DNA from: CAZFMJ01 sp964520045
Lineage (GTDB): Bacteria; Elusimicrobiota; Elusimicrobia; Elusimicrobiales; CAZFMJ01
Direction: 5' to 3'
Assembly: GCA_964520045.1 (NCBI GenBank)
Contig: CAZFMJ010000008.1
Coordinates: forward strand, 1-57,635
Length of the DNA: 57,635 nucleotides
The notes beneath the pieces are model-generated. The model worked only from the letters and a program-made list of their open reading frames with translations, did not search any database and was not told the origin of the DNA. Numbering within the stretch: the first letter of the stretch is position 1; each line of letters opens with the position of its first letter. The position numbers and the translations under genes were made by a program. Below are positions 35,452 to 42,972 of this stretch, piece by piece.

Positions 35452-35801
35452 AAAAAGAAAATATCGCTAAAATAGTGAAAAAACCGTGGGGCAATGAAAA
35501 GATTTTTGCGGATTCAGGATTATATCTCGGGAAACTCCTTACCATACGCAAAGGCAGCAGGCTGAGCCTTCAATACCACACAAAAAAGCACGAAACCCTA
35601 TACGTGCTTAAAGGCCGCTGCCTTATGGAAATATCAGGCCGCAAAATCGTCTATAAACCCGGGGATACCGCCGTTATCCCGCCCGGCAGAAGACACCGGT
35701 TTTGCGCGCCCTATGAGACGACAATCCTCATAGAGGTCTCCACTTACCACCCCGACGACACCGTGCGCATCGCCGACGATTACGGCAGGACAAAAAAATA
35801 A
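35448..35801 (+). CDS. Cupin mannose-6-phosphate isomerase-like protein
   Basis: A 117-residue single cupin like the C-terminal isomerase domain of ManC/type II phosphomannose isomerase. It has KPWGNEKIFADSGLYLGKLL, the metal-ligand motif SLQYHTKKHETLYVLKG, PGDTAVIPPGRRHRF and STYHPDDTVRIADDYGR. It would interconvert fructose-6-P and mannose-6-P, feeding the hexomutase and pyrophosphorylase beside it. The start overlaps the previous stop (ATGA). Confidence 0.87.
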   Translation: MKKENIAKIVKKPWGNEKIFADSGLYLGKLLTIRKGSRLSLQYHTKKHETLYVLKGRCLMEISGRKIVYKPGDTAVIPPGRRHRFCAPYETTILIEVSTYHPDDTVRIADDYGRTKK

Positions 35802-35851
35802 ACAATTACTCGGCGGTAATATATAGAACGCAGATACTTACAAATAAGAGA

Positions 35852-35992
35852 TTAAACGCAAAGAATACGCAAAGGATGTAGAGAGATTCTGCTGGAAATG
35901 GTGAAAAACGAATTATCCAGCCATGTCAAGTGTAGTTGCTGATTTGTAATCTTTGTGTTCTTGGCGTAAACTCTTTGCGCCTTTTGCGGTTA
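35852..35992. repeat. Intergenic element with inverted ends
   Basis: The 214-base gap before the hexomutase gene holds an element whose left end TTAAACGCAAAGAATACGC (from 35852) and right end CTTTGCGCCTTTTGCGGTTAA (35973-35992, complementary strand reads TTAACCGCAAAAGGCGCAAAG) are imperfect inverted repeats of about 21 bases. The interior is AT-rich with no reading frame. It looks like a decayed miniature element; no transposase is nearby. Confidence 0.45.
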
Positions 35993-36015
35993 AACTTCAA
36001 ATTGGAGATGCTGTT

Positions 36016-37434
36016 ATGGCACAATCAAATGAAATAAAATTCGGGACTGACGGCTGGCGCGGAATAATCGCCAGAGATTTTACCTTTGAAAATGTCCGCA
36101 AAGTCGCACGGGCGACCGCCGACGCCATCTTAAATGGCGCGCTCAAACAGCCGAAAACTCCCGGCTCCGGCGTGATAATCGGATACGACAGGCGCTTTCT
36201 TTCGGAGCGGTTTGCCGCCGAAGCCGCAGGCATACTCAAAGCCAATAAAATAGACGTTTCCTTAACCGACCGGCCCGTGCCCACCCCGGCCGTAAGCCTT
36301 ATGACGCAAAAAAAATTCGGCATGGGCATTATGATAACCGCCAGCCATAATCCACATATCTACAACGGTTTTAAAGTAAAAACAAACGGCAGGACGGCGC
36401 CCGAATCCATAACTTCCGCGATTGAAAATAATATCGGCAAAACTCCGGTCGCCGCGGCCAAATTCCCCGAAATTTCAAAAAAATCGCTTCACGAGCCGTA
36501 TCTCAATTACCTTAATTCCAAGATGCGCATAAACAGCATCGCAAAGCAGCTTCGCAAACCCGTAGTTTTCGACTTCATGCACGGATGCGCCGCAGAGGTG
36601 ATGGGCGGAATAATAAAATCAAAAAACATAGTTTCAATTCATGCTAAGCATGACCCCATGTTCGGCGGCATACCGCCAGAGCCGGTTGAACAGAATCTTC
36701 AGGAATTGATTAAAACCGTGCAGGCCAGACACGCGTCGGCCGGCATAGCGTTTGACGGCGACGCGGACAGAATAGGGCTTGTGGATGACTGCGGAAAATA
36801 TATGACGCCCTGCCAGATTTTCCCGCTTTTGCTGGAATATCTCCTTCATACCAGAAAACTCCGCGGAAAAATAGTGCAGGCCGTCTCAATGGGATACATG
36901 GCAAAACGCATTGCGAGGAGCTATTCCCTGCCGTTTGAGGAAGTTCCGGTGGGATTTAAATTTATAGCGGAAAAAATGCTTACGGAAGACGTGGCCATGG
37001 GCGCCGAGGAATCCGGAGGATACGCATGGAAAGGAAATCTGCCTGAGCGCGACAGCGCGCTTAACGCCCTGCTAATTTTGGAAATGCTGACAACCACAAA
37101 AAAGAAAATTTCCCAGCTCTACGCTGAAATCGAGAAAAAACACGGCAAATCCTGCTTCCAGAGATGCGACCTTACGCTTATAAAAATAATTCCGGACAAA
37201 TCCGTTTTTGCCGAGAAACTAAAGAAAAAAATCCCGAAGACCCTGCTGGGGCGCAATATCGCCGAAATCAACGGCATCGACGGACTCAAAGTGATACTGG
37301 ACAATGACCACTGGTTTTTAATGCGCCCCTCGGGCACAGAGCCCCTGCTGCGCACCTACGCTGAAACCGACTCCCCGTCGAAAACCAAAGAGCTTCTTAA
37401 CACCGCCCGTAAACTGGTTGAGAAACTGATGTAG
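36016..37434 (+). CDS. Phosphoglucomutase/phosphomannomutase family protein
   Basis: A 472-residue alpha-D-phosphohexomutase, four-domain. It has FGTDGWRGIIARDFTFENV, the phosphoserine loop MITASHNPHIYNGFK, metal loop IAFDGDADRIGLVDD, sugar loop VAMGAEESGGYAW and phosphate loop MRPSGTEPLLRTYAE. It interconverts hexose-6-P and hexose-1-P for the sugar-nucleotide pathways of this locus. The ATG at 36016 has GGAG eight bases upstream; an in-frame ATG at 35953 lies in the repeat element. It closes the plus-strand operon and converges with the M28 peptidase after a five-base gap, with no terminator hairpin visible. Confidence 0.93.
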   Translation: MAQSNEIKFGTDGWRGIIARDFTFENVRKVARATADAILNGALKQPKTPGSGVIIGYDRRFLSERFAAEAAGILKANKIDVSLTDRPVPTPAVSLMTQKKFGMGIMITASHNPHIYNGFKVKTNGRTAPESITSAIENNIGKTPVAAAKFPEISKKSLHEPYLNYLNSKMRINSIAKQLRKPVVFDFMHGCAAEVMGGIIKSKNIVSIHAKHDPMFGGIPPEPVEQNLQELIKTVQARHASAGIAFDGDADRIGLVDDCGKYMTPCQIFPLLLEYLLHTRKLRGKIVQAVSMGYMAKRIARSYSLPFEEVPVGFKFIAEKMLTEDVAMGAEESGGYAWKGNLPERDSALNALLILEMLTTTKKKISQLYAEIEKKHGKSCFQRCDLTLIKIIPDKSVFAEKLKKKIPKTLLGRNIAEINGIDGLKVILDNDHWFLMRPSGTEPLLRTYAETDSPSKTKELLNTARKLVEKLM

Positions 37435-37439
37435 ATATT

Positions 37440-38336
37440 TCATTTCGCGAGCCGTAAAATCGCGTTTTCAAGGCCGTCCGTGATATCAGCCATTCTGTTG
37501 TAATCCAGAGTTTCAGGGGTATCTGTACTCCTGTGGTAATTGGAATTCCTGAAGAATGCCGTGTCCGTAACCATAACGGCCTTGAAACCATTGCGCCAGA
37601 AGGAAAGATGATCGGAAAGATTTATCGCCCTTATAAATCCCGGCAAAACGCATGAAACGACCGGCCCCCCCGTAAAACCTGATTTAAATTCTTTTAACAG
37701 CTTCCTTGAGCCCAGGTTTGAAACAAACCCTATAAAATCCCCCTTGGACGGATAAATAAAACCCAGAGGAAAAGGATATTTTTGCGAACCGGCCGCGCCG
37801 CTGTAATAGCCGAGCATTTCAAGGCAGATCATGACGGCTTTCCGGCCTTCGGCATTGAGCCCCGACGCATAATGAAAACTTCCCATATCCCGCGTGCCGA
37901 AAAAGGGTGGCTCCTCAGTGCTGAAAGCGGCGAAATGGACCTCTTTCCCCAAGGTTTTGCCGCGCAACCGTCTTGCAAGTTCAAGCAGAACAGCTATTCC
38001 CGAAGCATTATCATCGGCGCCGGGAGTGCCCGGCGCCGTGTCATAATGCGCCCCCACCGCTATAACCTGAGCATCTTTCCCGCCGCAAGGCAAAACAGCG
38101 GAAACATTCTTCATGCCTATGCTTTGCGCGGCATATTTTACGTGATATTCCTGCAGTTTCGGTTCATATCCCGCGCCGATAAATTCGGATTTTATATATT
38201 CATAAGCCAGATCCAAACCGCCGGGCTTGAAAATATTCCGCTCTCCTATCTCGCCGGCAAGGCGGGTTACGCATGCTTTCAGCCGCGCAGGCGCCGAAAC
38301 CCCGGAAGCTAGGGATTCACGCACAATATTTTCCAT
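37440..38336 (-). CDS. M28 family metallopeptidase
   Basis: A 298-residue zinc aminopeptidase-like protein. Zinc and catalytic residues are seen in VGAHYDTAPGTPGADDNASG (His and bridging Asp), FAAFSTEEPPFFGTRDMGS (two Glu) and a late NLSDHLSFW (His). No signal peptide or membrane helix is seen at the N-terminus, so it is probably cytoplasmic, unlike many family members. It lies downstream of the Mur-type ligase on the same strand after a 102-base gap containing a heptamer repeat. The substrate is unknown; glutaminyl cyclase-like activity is also possible in this fold. Confidence 0.87.
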   Translation of the reverse strand: MENIVRESLASGVSAPARLKACVTRLAGEIGERNIFKPGGLDLAYEYIKSEFIGAGYEPKLQEYHVKYAAQSIGMKNVSAVLPCGGKDAQVIAVGAHYDTAPGTPGADDNASGIAVLLELARRLRGKTLGKEVHFAAFSTEEPPFFGTRDMGSFHYASGLNAEGRKAVMICLEMLGYYSGAAGSQKYPFPLGFIYPSKGDFIGFVSNLGSRKLLKEFKSGFTGGPVVSCVLPGFIRAINLSDHLSFWRNGFKAVMVTDTAFFRNSNYHRSTDTPETLDYNRMADITDGLENAILRLAK

Positions 38337-38410
38337 TTTTTAATTACGCTGGTTGTTTAACCAATATACGGAAAAAAATAAACAGGGGGAAATTTATGCC
38401 TATTTTTATT

Positions 38411-38446
38411 TTGCCGTCTACCATCTACCGTTTACCTTCTACCCTT
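38411..38446 (-). repeat. Heptamer repeat (GGTARAY-type), copy 1
   Basis: On the minus strand tandem seven-base units GGTAAAC, GGTAGAT and GGTAGAC with flanking variants. The TAG stop of the Mur-type ligase (38441-38439) lies inside the array, so the ligase ends in repeat sequence. Three further copies are at 45867, 48159 and 54200, all in the same orientation. Confidence 0.7.
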
Positions 38447-39815
38447 TTTTATTATTTTTATCTGAAATGGCCTTCAATATACTGCGGGCAAAATCCGGAA
38501 GAGAGGGGTCCCTTGCCCCCATTATAAGGACAAGGTCTCCGGATACAGCATGTCCGGCTACTTCCTTAATTATCTCTTCCCGATTTAAGAAGAAATATGC
38601 TTTTTTGCCTTTTTCCGCGATAGGCAAGGCAATGTCGCCGGCAGAAATGCTTTTGTCCGCAGTTCCGCCCGCATAATAAATTTCCGGCATCCAAAGCATA
38701 TCTTCGCCGGAAAGTCCTTTCACAAACGATTCAATAATCTCGTTTTTAAGGAATTTGGTGGGATAAAAACCATGCGGCTGATAAACAGCAAGCACCCGTT
38801 TGGCGCGAAGATGCGCGGCCGCGAGAATCGCCGATATTTTTGCCGGATTATGCGCGAAATCATCTATAACTTCTATTCCGCCCGACCTGCCGATGGTTTG
38901 AAATCTGCGGGCCACCCCTTTATATAAAGACAGCGCTTCTGAGCAGACTTTCAAATCCACGCCTTCATGCGAGCACACGGCCGCCGCCGCCGCCGCGTTT
39001 TCAACATTATGCCTGCCCACAAGCGGTATGTGGAATTTAACCCCTTCAATGGTAAAATTGGAACTAAAAGGCCCCAAATCGATCCGCTCCGGCCGCGTGT
39101 GCCCGGAAATAAGACCAAAAGTATGCGCATGCTTTGCGATATCGGCCAGATTCAGATCATCCGCATTTGCAAATACATTTTTCGCGTTTGAGCTGAACTT
39201 TCCAAGCATCTCCCTAAGCGCCGCCACGTCTTTATGGTCTTTCGTGATATTAAGGAAGACGCAGGTTTGCGGATTGTAGTTTAAAAGAGAGCCGTCGCTT
39301 TCATCCGCCTCTATAACAAGCAGTCTGCCTTTTCCCTTATAAGCATTGCCCCATAATCCGCGCTCCTGTAAAACGATCAAACTTCCGCCCGTTATAATCG
39401 AAGGATAAAGCCTTGCGTATTCAAGTATCTCAAAGATCATCGCCGCGACCGTTGATTTGCCGCTGGTGCCCGTCACCGCTATGGTTTTAAATAAAGACAC
39501 ATAGCCGGCAAGAAATTCGGAACGGTGTATGACCGGGATATTATGAGTTTTTGCCGCCTCAATTTCGGGGTTTGAGCTTTCAATGGCGGTAGAAAGCACC
39601 ATAAGGTCGGTGGCTTTTGTGACGGCGCTTCCATCCTGCCTGAAAATTTTTACACCCAAGACCTCGAGCTTTTTCCGCAAGGCCTGATTGCCGTTATTGT
39701 CAAAAGTTCTGTCCGAGCCGGTAGCCGCGCCTCCGGACATTACATGAACCTGAGCCAGAGCGCTCATGCCGCTGCCGCCTATGCCCGTAAAATGTATATT
39801 TTTATGTTTTTTCAT
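38439..39815 (-). CDS. MurC/Mpl-like Mur ligase
   Basis: A 458-residue ATP-dependent amino acid ligase of the Mur family. The N-terminal Rossmann domain has FTGIGGSGMSALAQ as in MurC and Mpl. The central domain has the P-loop TGTSGKST, EADESDGSLLNY and VGRHNVENAAAAAAV; the C-terminal domain has IDDFAHNPAKISAIL and VYQPHGFYPTKFL. The P-loop (usual GTHGKTT) and DDFAHNP (usual DDYGHHP in MurC) both deviate, so it may be a side-branch ligase acting on UDP-MurNAc or a recycled fragment rather than housekeeping MurC. The ATG at 39815 overlaps the AAA ATPase stop (ATGA). Confidence 0.78.
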   Translation of the reverse strand: MKKHKNIHFTGIGGSGMSALAQVHVMSGGAATGSDRTFDNNGNQALRKKLEVLGVKIFRQDGSAVTKATDLMVLSTAIESSNPEIEAAKTHNIPVIHRSEFLAGYVSLFKTIAVTGTSGKSTVAAMIFEILEYARLYPSIITGGSLIVLQERGLWGNAYKGKGRLLVIEADESDGSLLNYNPQTCVFLNITKDHKDVAALREMLGKFSSNAKNVFANADDLNLADIAKHAHTFGLISGHTRPERIDLGPFSSNFTIEGVKFHIPLVGRHNVENAAAAAAVCSHEGVDLKVCSEALSLYKGVARRFQTIGRSGGIEVIDDFAHNPAKISAILAAAHLRAKRVLAVYQPHGFYPTKFLKNEIIESFVKGLSGEDMLWMPEIYYAGGTADKSISAGDIALPIAEKGKKAYFFLNREEIIKEVAGHAVSGDLVLIMGARDPSLPDFARSILKAISDKNNKKG

Positions 39816-41305
39816 TGCGCGCTCGCCGTCCTTCCTTTTGCCCATTCGCGAAGCTCCGCCACTTTTTCGGCCATTGTCTGCGAAATGGGGCGGGTGCACA
39901 GAATTTCTCTGTGTATCTCTTGAGTCGAAAGCACTGTATTCGCGGAAAAACAGGTGTACATGGCCGACACTACGGCCTGCTCGATTTCCGCGCCGTTAAA
40001 TCCCTCCGCGGCCGATGCCAGAAAATTTATATCAAAAGCTTCCGGCGCATGCCCGCGCTTCTTAAGATGTATCTCAAACAACGATTTCCTGACCTCCGCG
40101 GCCGGGAGATCGATGAAAAAGATCTCGTCGAACCTTCCTTTCCTTATGAATTCCGGCGGAAGACGCGAAATATTGTTTGCTGTCGCCACCACAAAAACCT
40201 CGGATTTTCTGTCCTGCAGCCATGAAAGAAACGTGGCGAAGATACGCATCGACACTCCGCCGTCATCATCCGAGGAAGATGATGAAAACGCTTTTTCTAT
40301 TTCGTCGATCCATAAAACCACCGGCGCCATGCGGTCGGCGGTTTTTATCGCCCTCTGGAAATTTTTCTCGCTTTCTCCTATGAATTTATTGTACAGGTTG
40401 GAGGGATCAAGCTTAAGAAGAGGCAGCCCCCAGTCCGAGGCCACGGCTTTTGCGCACAAGCTTTTTCCGCATCCCTGCACGCCGGTAAGCAATATGCCTT
40501 TTGGAAAAGAAAGACCGAATTTTTTAGCTTTTTCCGGCTCGGTTATTATTAAACGCCTCTTGGCCAGCCAGGCCTTTAAGCCCGCCAGATCGGCGATCTC
40601 GGCCATTGTCTCTTCGGCGGAATAATATTCAAGAAGGCCGTCTTTTTCCACTATAGCCTTTTTTGCCTCTACGGCGTTTTTTATATCTTCCGCATTAAGC
40701 ACCCCGTCTTCAACTATTATTTTGGTTAAAATTTTTTCGGCTTCCATCATGGAAAGGCCTTTGATATTCTGCAAAAGCCTGTTGAAATCTTTTTCTGAAA
40801 TTTCTATTTTCAAATTAACCTGCTTTGAGACATTCCTGACGATGCCGGCAAAAAGCTTTTTGTATTCATCAAGCGTCGGTTCGGGAAAATGGAAAACAGC
40901 TCCTAATTCCAAAAGCGAGGCAGGGGGTTGCGGATTTGCGCCGGTTATTATGACGGCTCCGGTTTTTGAGGAGAACACGCCTGCGGCGTCTTTAAGCCGC
41001 TGAATAAGGATATTGTCGCTCAGGTAATCGCCAAGCCCGTGGAAAACATATAAAGCGGAGATTTCGGACTGCTCCACATGGCCCAAAGCGCTGGAAGGAT
41101 CGCATGTGGCATATATTGCCGCAGGTTCGCTCGACCGCCTAAGCCCTTTTGTCCTCGTCCAGAAGAACACCGGCACGGCCAGCGAATCTGCAAGATATTT
41201 TAAAATGGTTTCGGCCCGCGATTCTTCGGATGTGTCCAGATATATGATGCAGTGCCTTGATTTGATCAAAAGTTCCAGATCCTTAAATGTGTCCGTGGAA
41301 GTCAT
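39812..41305 (-). CDS. Ycf46-like AAA+ ATPase
   Basis: A 497-residue protein of the chloroplast/cyanobacterial Ycf46 type. The N-terminal half (about 1-240) is a degenerate P-loop-like domain without Walker A; it contains SALYVFHGLGDYLSD and the late hydrophobic AVIITGANPQPP. The C-terminal AAA module has Walker A GVQGCGKSLCAK (about residues 263-274), Walker B VVLWIDEIEKAF, sensor 1 ATANN and the arginine finger region RKGRFDEIFFIDLP. It lies between gmhA and the Mur-type ligase with overlaps on both sides (TAATG and ATGA), so it is a true operon member. The role is unknown. Confidence 0.88.
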   Translation of the reverse strand: MTSTDTFKDLELLIKSRHCIIYLDTSEESRAETILKYLADSLAVPVFFWTRTKGLRRSSEPAAIYATCDPSSALGHVEQSEISALYVFHGLGDYLSDNILIQRLKDAAGVFSSKTGAVIITGANPQPPASLLELGAVFHFPEPTLDEYKKLFAGIVRNVSKQVNLKIEISEKDFNRLLQNIKGLSMMEAEKILTKIIVEDGVLNAEDIKNAVEAKKAIVEKDGLLEYYSAEETMAEIADLAGLKAWLAKRRLIITEPEKAKKFGLSFPKGILLTGVQGCGKSLCAKAVASDWGLPLLKLDPSNLYNKFIGESEKNFQRAIKTADRMAPVVLWIDEIEKAFSSSSSDDDGGVSMRIFATFLSWLQDRKSEVFVVATANNISRLPPEFIRKGRFDEIFFIDLPAAEVRKSLFEIHLKKRGHAPEAFDINFLASAAEGFNGAEIEQAVVSAMYTCFSANTVLSTQEIHREILCTRPISQTMAEKVAELREWAKGRTASAQ

Positions 41306-41883
41306 TATACCGTTTTGCTTTTTATTACACTGTCTACGAGCGCGTGGCATATCGCGGCATGAACCGTCTCAACATAGCCGTACCCCTGCGCCGGAACAAA
41401 AAAATTAATATCTCCGGTTTTTTTAAGCGGATTATCCTGCCCGAACCCCGACATTGTTATGACCTTGCATGAACGCTCTTTTGCCGCGGAAACCGCCCGC
41501 AATATGTTTTCAGACTTACCCGAACTTGATATCGCGATTAAAACATCCCCGCGCTCGGCGAATATTTTTACGGGCTCTTCGAAAACATGCTTATACCCGA
41601 AATCATTGGCTATACAGGTTAAAAGCGAAGAGTCATTAAAAGCCGTTGCCTTGACCCCGCCGTTTTTCCATAGATCCACCGTTATATGGCTTGCTATTCC
41701 GGCGCTTCCGCCGTTTCCCACGATCATAACTTTTTTGCCGGCATCCGCCGCCGAACGGATTATTCCGTGAGACACGGCAATCCCTTCGCAAAAATCCAGC
41801 CGGGCCCCGTTAATTCCGAAAGCCTGCGATTCCCGCATCAAAGCCGCCATCCGTTTGAAAAAATCCGCGGCAAATTCTTTCAT
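41305..41883 (-). CDS. gmhA: Phosphoheptose isomerase
   Basis: A 192-residue SIS-domain isomerase converting sedoheptulose-7-P to D-glycero-D-manno-heptose-7-P. It shows VMIVGNGGSAGIASHITVDL, AFNDSSLLTCIANDFGY, GDVLIAISSSGKSENIL and a C-terminal VETVHAAICHALVD with the active-site His. Length and motifs are standard. GGGGGAT precedes the ATG at 41883. First of four activities for activated heptose, all encoded in 41305-44846. Confidence 0.95.
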   Translation of the reverse strand: MKEFAADFFKRMAALMRESQAFGINGARLDFCEGIAVSHGIIRSAADAGKKVMIVGNGGSAGIASHITVDLWKNGGVKATAFNDSSLLTCIANDFGYKHVFEEPVKIFAERGDVLIAISSSGKSENILRAVSAAKERSCKVITMSGFGQDNPLKKTGDINFFVPAQGYGYVETVHAAICHALVDSVIKSKTV

Positions 41884-41920
41884 ACATCCCCCAGTTTTTT
41901 AAATCCATGCTGGATTCAGG

Positions 41921-41960
41921 CAACCAAGTCACCAGCTGCCCAGTTACCCAGTCAGCAGTT
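41921..41960 (-). repeat. Short octamer-type tandem repeat
   Basis: In the 99-base gap between hddA and gmhA the minus strand carries degenerate eight-base units around ACTGGGTA, ACTGGGCA and GCTGGTGA. It has no reading frame. Related AACTGGGGACT sequence occurs at 52674-52684. Probably a decayed simple repeat family. Confidence 0.45.
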
Positions 41961-41982
41961 AAGATTTTGGATTAACACCTTT

Positions 41983-42972
41983 TTAATTATACTCGTCTCC
42001 GGCGTATATGAGTTTGGAGCCTTCATTTTCAAATTTAAATTTCATTTCCGCAAGCGGCAACATGGCTTTTCTTACTTTTGCCTGATTTTGCGGCTCGCAG
42101 TAAAAAAGCAAAAAACCGCCCCCTCCGGCCCCCACAATCTTGCCGCCTACGGCGCCGTTATCCAGCGCTTTGCCGTAAAAAAGGTCTATTTCCGCAGTGG
42201 AAGTCTTTGGGTTAAGCTCCTTTTTCAACAGCCAGCCTTTATGAAGAATTTTTCCGAAATCATTAAAATTACCCTGATAAACAGATTCCCTTAATTCCCC
42301 CACCAGCCGCACCATTTCCTTTACGATATCCGCTTTAGCCTGGGACTTCATTTCCGATTTTTGCTCGGCTAAAATATTCGAGGCTTTTCTCTGCTCGCCC
42401 GTAAAAAACATCATAAGATTGGCTTGAAGCGTTTTGTAGACTTCCTTGCGCAAATGCAGGGGTTCCACTATCACTTCTCCAGACGGCTCAAATCTTATGA
42501 GATTCATTCCGCCGAAAGCGCTCGCATACTGGTCCTGTTTGCCGATGGGCTCTTTAAGCTTGTTTATTTCTATTTCACAGGCTTCGCGCGCGAGTTTTTC
42601 TTTCGTGACATAAACGCCCGCTTTCGTGTAAAAATTATGGAGGAGCCCCACGGTAAACGCCGACGACGACCCGAGCCCGGTTCCGGCCGGCACGTCGCCG
42701 TTGGAACTTATTTCCAGAGCGCCCCCGATCTTAAACTGCCTGACGACTTCTTTAACAATGGGATGCTGGAGCTCATTCACATCGGACACTGTTTCAGTCT
42801 GAGAATACTTTACCCTCAGTTTGTCTTTATCAAAAAAATTGTGGGAAGATATGTATATATACTTGTTTATGGTGACGCTGAGCACGGCCCCGGGATACCG
42901 CGAGTAAAAATCCTCGATATCGGAGCCTCCTCCGGCGAAACTTATCCTGAAAGGCGTGCGCGTTATAATCAT
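41983..42972 (-). CDS. hddA: D-glycero-alpha-D-manno-heptose-7-phosphate kinase
   Basis: A 329-residue GHMP kinase forming heptose-1,7-bisphosphate. It has ITRTPFRISFAGGGSDIEDF at the N-terminus, the GHMP ATP loop GDVPAGTGLGSSSAFTVG, and C-terminal GGKIVGAGGGGFLLFYC (motif 3). The TPFRISFAGGGSD start is diagnostic of HddA/FKP-type kinases, and the gene sits between gmhA and the HddC-GmhB fusion, settling the assignment. It is coupled to the fusion gene by ATGA. Confidence 0.93.
   Translation of the reverse strand: MIITRTPFRISFAGGGSDIEDFYSRYPGAVLSVTINKYIYISSHNFFDKDKLRVKYSQTETVSDVNELQHPIVKEVVRQFKIGGALEISSNGDVPAGTGLGSSSAFTVGLLHNFYTKAGVYVTKEKLAREACEIEINKLKEPIGKQDQYASAFGGMNLIRFEPSGEVIVEPLHLRKEVYKTLQANLMMFFTGEQRKASNILAEQKSEMKSQAKADIVKEMVRLVGELRESVYQGNFNDFGKILHKGWLLKKELNPKTSTAEIDLFYGKALDNGAVGGKIVGAGGGGFLLFYCEPQNQAKVRKAMLPLAEMKFKFENEGSKLIYAGDEYN

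Noticed and set aside
35802..36015. Small gene in the 214-base gap
   Set aside because: No frame with ribosome site or conserved composition; the sequence is explained by an inverted-repeat element.
39815..39899. Longer Mur ligase start at 39899
   Set aside because: It adds a basic non-conserved tail inside the AAA ATPase gene; the ATG at 39815 gives the usual start and an ATGA junction.
41921..41960. Possible CRISPR-like direct repeats
   Set aside because: Units are only eight bases, degenerate and contiguous, without spacers.
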